This document shows, one piece after another, positions 6,880 through 8,630 of a stretch of DNA of 8,630 bases. Origin of the DNA: Thermoplasmata archaeon (lineage in GTDB: Archaea; Thermoplasmatota; Thermoplasmata; UBA184); assembly GCA_021826525.1 (NCBI GenBank), contig JAKAZU010000034.1:1-8630 (forward strand). The letters are read 5' to 3'. The notes under the pieces are model-generated. The model was not told where the DNA came from, ran no database searches, and saw only the letters and a list, made by a program, of their open reading frames with translations. The position numbers and the translations under genes were made by a program. Numbering within the stretch: the first letter of the stretch is position 1; each line of letters begins with the position of its first letter.

Positions 6880-6884
6880 CAAAC

Positions 6885-7652
6885 GTGGATCTCGAGGTGG
6901 TCGATACGCGCGGCGATTCGCTGCGGGGGGCGATGATGGTCGTGGGGTTCCCCACGCACGGCTTGGTCGGCTCCGTGGCCGCCTCGTATCTCGTCCATAC
7001 CCTCGACATGACCCAGGTCGCCTACATGGTCGGCGAAGAGTTCCCGCCCACCGTGGTCATGGACGAGGGGGTGGTGAACGCCCCGATCCGGTTCTACGCG
7101 AGCAAGCTCGTCTGCGGCCCCGATCGCTCCTGCCAGCAGCTCGTGGTCGCGATCTCCGACATCCAACCGCCGGCCGGGTTGCTCTCCCGCCTCGGCCGCG
7201 CGCTCTTGGACTGGTCCGAAGCGAAGGGGATCGAGCTCGTGATCGCGGTCGAGGGCCAGCCGATCGACAAGGACGACAAGGGCGACGCCCGGGTCGTCGC
7301 GATGGCCAACCGGGCCGCAGCGCCGCTCCTCAGCAAGTACCATTTCACCACGGCGAGCGGAGTCGTGACCGGGTTCGCGGGCGGGCTCCTCCTGAACGCG
7401 CTCGGCCGGCCCTTGCCGGTGCTGTGCGTGATCGCGCAGGCGCACAAGGATTATCCCGACGCCCGCGCGGCGGCCAAGGTGATCGAGGCGGTCAACCCCC
7501 TCGTCCCGCTCATGGTGCTGAACACCCGCCCGCTCCGACAGAAGGCGAAGGAGATCGAGGCGGAGGTCCGTCACCATCTCGACGAACAGCAGACGGCATC
7601 CCAGACCCCCCGAACTGGGGAGACCGTCGGGCCGGGTGAGATGTATCGCTGA
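6885..7652 (+). CDS. PAC2 family protein (archaeal proteasome-assembly-chaperone homologue)
   Basis: 255 residues from GTG at 6885, within the usual archaeal PAC2 size; an upstream ATG at 6843 would add 14 residues but lacks promoter and ribosome-site support. Family marks: GFPTHGLVGSVAASYLV (21-37), the EEFPPTVVMDEG strand (51-62), VVAISDIQPP (87-96), VIAVEGQPID (119-128), the glycine-rich SGVVTGFAGGLLLNALG (158-174), and KDYPDARAAAKVIEAVN (188-204). Archaeal homologues (PbaA/PbaB group) are cytoplasmic oligomers, and PbaB assists 20S proteasome assembly. The C-terminus after residue 232 is a polar linker ending in Met-Tyr-Arg, which fits the HbYX (hydrophobic-Tyr-any) motif that proteasome-binding proteins insert between alpha subunits. 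Archaea carry several PAC2 paralogues, so binding to the proteasome is an inference. The following acetyltransferase gene overlaps its 3' end by 17 bases. Confidence 0.88.
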   Translation: MDLEVVDTRGDSLRGAMMVVGFPTHGLVGSVAASYLVHTLDMTQVAYMVGEEFPPTVVMDEGVVNAPIRFYASKLVCGPDRSCQQLVVAISDIQPPAGLLSRLGRALLDWSEAKGIELVIAVEGQPIDKDDKGDARVVAMANRAAAPLLSKYHFTTASGVVTGFAGGLLLNALGRPLPVLCVIAQAHKDYPDARAAAKVIEAVNPLVPLMVLNTRPLRQKAKEIEAEVRHHLDEQQTASQTPRTGETVGPGEMYR

Positions 7653-8145
7653 GCCCGCCTCCGCGGCACGCGAACGGACCGGCGACGGCGCCCCGCGATC
7701 CTCCGCGACCCTGCGTGGGTTCCGAGTGAGCGATGTGCCGTACATCACCCCGATCGTGGCGGACGCGCTCCGCGAACACTACGACCCGGCGCTCTACCCG
7801 TCGCTGAGCGCGAACTGGCCCGAAGGGTTCCTCGTCGCCACCGATCCGAGCGATGTTCCCATCGCCTTCCTGCTCGGGGTACACCAGGTGGAAGGCGAAG
7901 GGCGCGTCCTGATGTTCGCGGTCGATCGCGATCACCGGGGCCAGGGCCTGGGAACGCTCCTCATGAACGAGTTCCTCGCCCGCTGCCGAGAGAAGCAACT
8001 GCGACGGGTCACCCTCGAGGTGCGGGTCAGCAATGCGACCGCGATCCGGTTCTACGCCCGGTTCCGCTTCTCCGTGGTCGACCTGCTGCGCGGCTACTAT
8101 TCCGACGGTGAGAACGGCTACCAGATGGCTCGGGACGTCGGCTGA
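7636..8145 (+). CDS. GNAT family N-acetyltransferase (RimI/Ard1-like)
   Basis: 169 residues from GTG at 7636, the only reasonable in-frame start before the domain begins near residue 25 (TLRGFRVSDVPYI). GTG codons at 31 and 34 would cut into the first strand and helix. This start overlaps the PAC2 gene by 17 bases; a GGGGAG 13 bases upstream is a weak ribosome site, so coupled translation is likely. The acetyl-CoA pyrophosphate loop is HRGQGLGTLL (100-109). The downstream block LEVRVSNATAIRFYARF (127-143), then YYSDGEN (154-160) and QM, matches archaeal/bacterial RimI, which acetylates protein N-terminal amino groups. The usual Gly-Phe after the FY helix is Arg-Phe here (residues 144-145). 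A substrate other than protein N-termini cannot be excluded. The first 24 residues are Ala/Arg-rich and probably disordered. Confidence 0.88.
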   Translation: MRCIAEPASAARERTGDGAPRSSATLRGFRVSDVPYITPIVADALREHYDPALYPSLSANWPEGFLVATDPSDVPIAFLLGVHQVEGEGRVLMFAVDRDHRGQGLGTLLMNEFLARCREKQLRRVTLEVRVSNATAIRFYARFRFSVVDLLRGYYSDGENGYQMARDVG

Positions 8146-8179
8146 ACGCCCCTCCCAAACCCCGGCCCCTCCCGCCAGC

Positions 8180-8186
8180 CATATGA
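8180..8186 (+). promoter_or_regulatory. candidate box A before the CBS gene
   Basis: CATATGA stands out in the C-rich 65-base spacer after the acetyltransferase (8146-8210). Its centre is about 28 bases before the ATG at 8211, the spacing expected for a leaderless archaeal transcript. However, TGAGG at 8201-8205, five bases before the ATG, looks like a ribosome site and would suit a longer transcript reading through from upstream. Both modes are possible. Confidence 0.35.
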
Positions 8187-8210
8187 CCACCGCCTGCAGT
8201 TGAGGCGTCG

Positions 8211-8630
8211 ATGTCCGCTGCATGGCCCACCGCCGGGACGCTCATGGCGAAGGATCCCGTGACCGTCGCCCACGACGCACTGCTCTCCCACGCCCTGGGC
8301 AAGATGAGCACCGGGGCCTTCCACGAAATGCCCGTGCTCCGAGGGTCGAAGCTGATTGGGATGATCACGTTCGAGTCGATCGCTCGACGCGCCAACCTCT
8401 CCTTCTCGACGAAGGTCGAGCATCTCCTGCTGATCCCGCCGCTCGTCACCCCCGCCACGCCTTACCCCGAGCTCGCCGAGCAGCTCCTCGCCACGGGCCT
8501 GCGGGCGGCCCCCGTGGTCGGCCGCCGCGGAGAGCTCTTGGGTGTCGTCAGCCGGACGAGCCTCGTCCGCGCGTTCCCCGACCTTCGCCAGATCCCCGAT
8601 CACCGGGTCGACGAGATCTCCCGCTCGATC
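8211..8630 (+). CDS. CBS-domain protein, 3' end beyond the window
   Basis: Open from ATG at 8211 to the window end (140 residues, no stop). The upstream ATG at 8183 is in another frame and stops quickly. Two CBS domains form one Bateman module. The first is residues about 9-62, with LMAKDPVTVAHDALLSHAL, then FHEMPVLRGSKLIGMITFESI. The second is residues about 67-122, with LLLIPPLVTPATPYPELAEQLL, then APVVGRRGELLGVVSRTSLVRAF. CBS pairs usually bind adenosine nucleotides or S-adenosylmethionine and regulate a partner domain or protein. The last visible residues (HRVDEISRSI) look like the start of another CBS repeat, so a four-CBS protein, common in archaea, is likely; a different C-terminal domain is equally open. 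The opposite-strand open frames here are shadows. Confidence 0.85.
   Translation, partial: MSAAWPTAGTLMAKDPVTVAHDALLSHALGKMSTGAFHEMPVLRGSKLIGMITFESIARRANLSFSTKVEHLLLIPPLVTPATPYPELAEQLLATGLRAAPVVGRRGELLGVVSRTSLVRAFPDLRQIPDHRVDEISRSI

Noticed and set aside
7602..7625. Possible C-run/G-run hairpin near the end of the PAC2 gene
   Set aside because: The stem is only about four G-C pairs, lies inside coding sequence for the polar linker, and has no T-tract, so it does not support a terminator.
6471..7748. 425-residue minus-strand open frame across the promoter region and the PAC2 gene
   Set aside because: It lacks any domain, reads as a complement shadow of PAC2 codons, and would overlap the sqdB start region. 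High GC content makes long stop-free antisense frames common.
8027..8603. Minus-strand open frames over the CBS region
   Set aside because: The plus strand encodes two clear CBS domains from 8211 to the window end, so these are complement shadows.

Overview
This is a GC-rich window (roughly two thirds G+C by eye) that reads best as archaeal chromosome. Supporting this are a PAC2-family proteasome-assembly-chaperone-like protein, an archaeal RimI-like acetyltransferase, a tandem CBS-domain protein, an Agl3/SQD1-type UDP-sulfoquinovose synthase, and AT-rich box-A-like elements upstream of genes in otherwise very GC-rich spacers. A high-GC member of the Thermoplasmatota is my guess for the host; the sequence does not prove it. 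No rRNA, tRNA, CRISPR array, insertion sequence or phage gene is visible. Coding density is high and no gene-free stretch exceeds 300 bases.

Layout. (1) Bases 1-944, plus strand: the 3' part of a PLP-dependent class I/II aminotransferase whose first 70 or so residues lie outside the window, followed by a possible 45-residue gene joined by an ATGA overlap. (2) Bases 6706 down to 1043, minus strand: a compact five-gene unit, in transcription order UDP-sulfoquinovose synthase (sqdB/agl3-like), a GalU-like sugar-1-phosphate nucleotidyltransferase, an M20 metallohydrolase, and two paralogous GT4 glycosyltransferases. Gaps are 4, 95 and 7 bases, and the last pair overlaps by 4 bases (GTGA). (3) Bases 6707-6884: a divergent promoter region. 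(4) Bases 6885-8630, plus strand: PAC2 protein, GNAT acetyltransferase (overlapping it by 17 bases), then a CBS-domain protein that runs off the window end.

How the genes work together. The nucleotidyltransferase would make UDP-glucose from glucose-1-phosphate. The SqdB homologue would convert UDP-glucose plus sulfite to UDP-sulfoquinovose. One or both GT4 enzymes would transfer sulfoquinovose, or extend from it, onto a lipid or lipid-linked glycan on the cytoplasmic face of the membrane. The role of the M20 hydrolase is open. This predicted archaeal sulfosugar pathway is the most interesting content of the window. The plus-strand group (PAC2 and acetyltransferase) points to protein quality control and N-terminal modification and is probably functionally separate.
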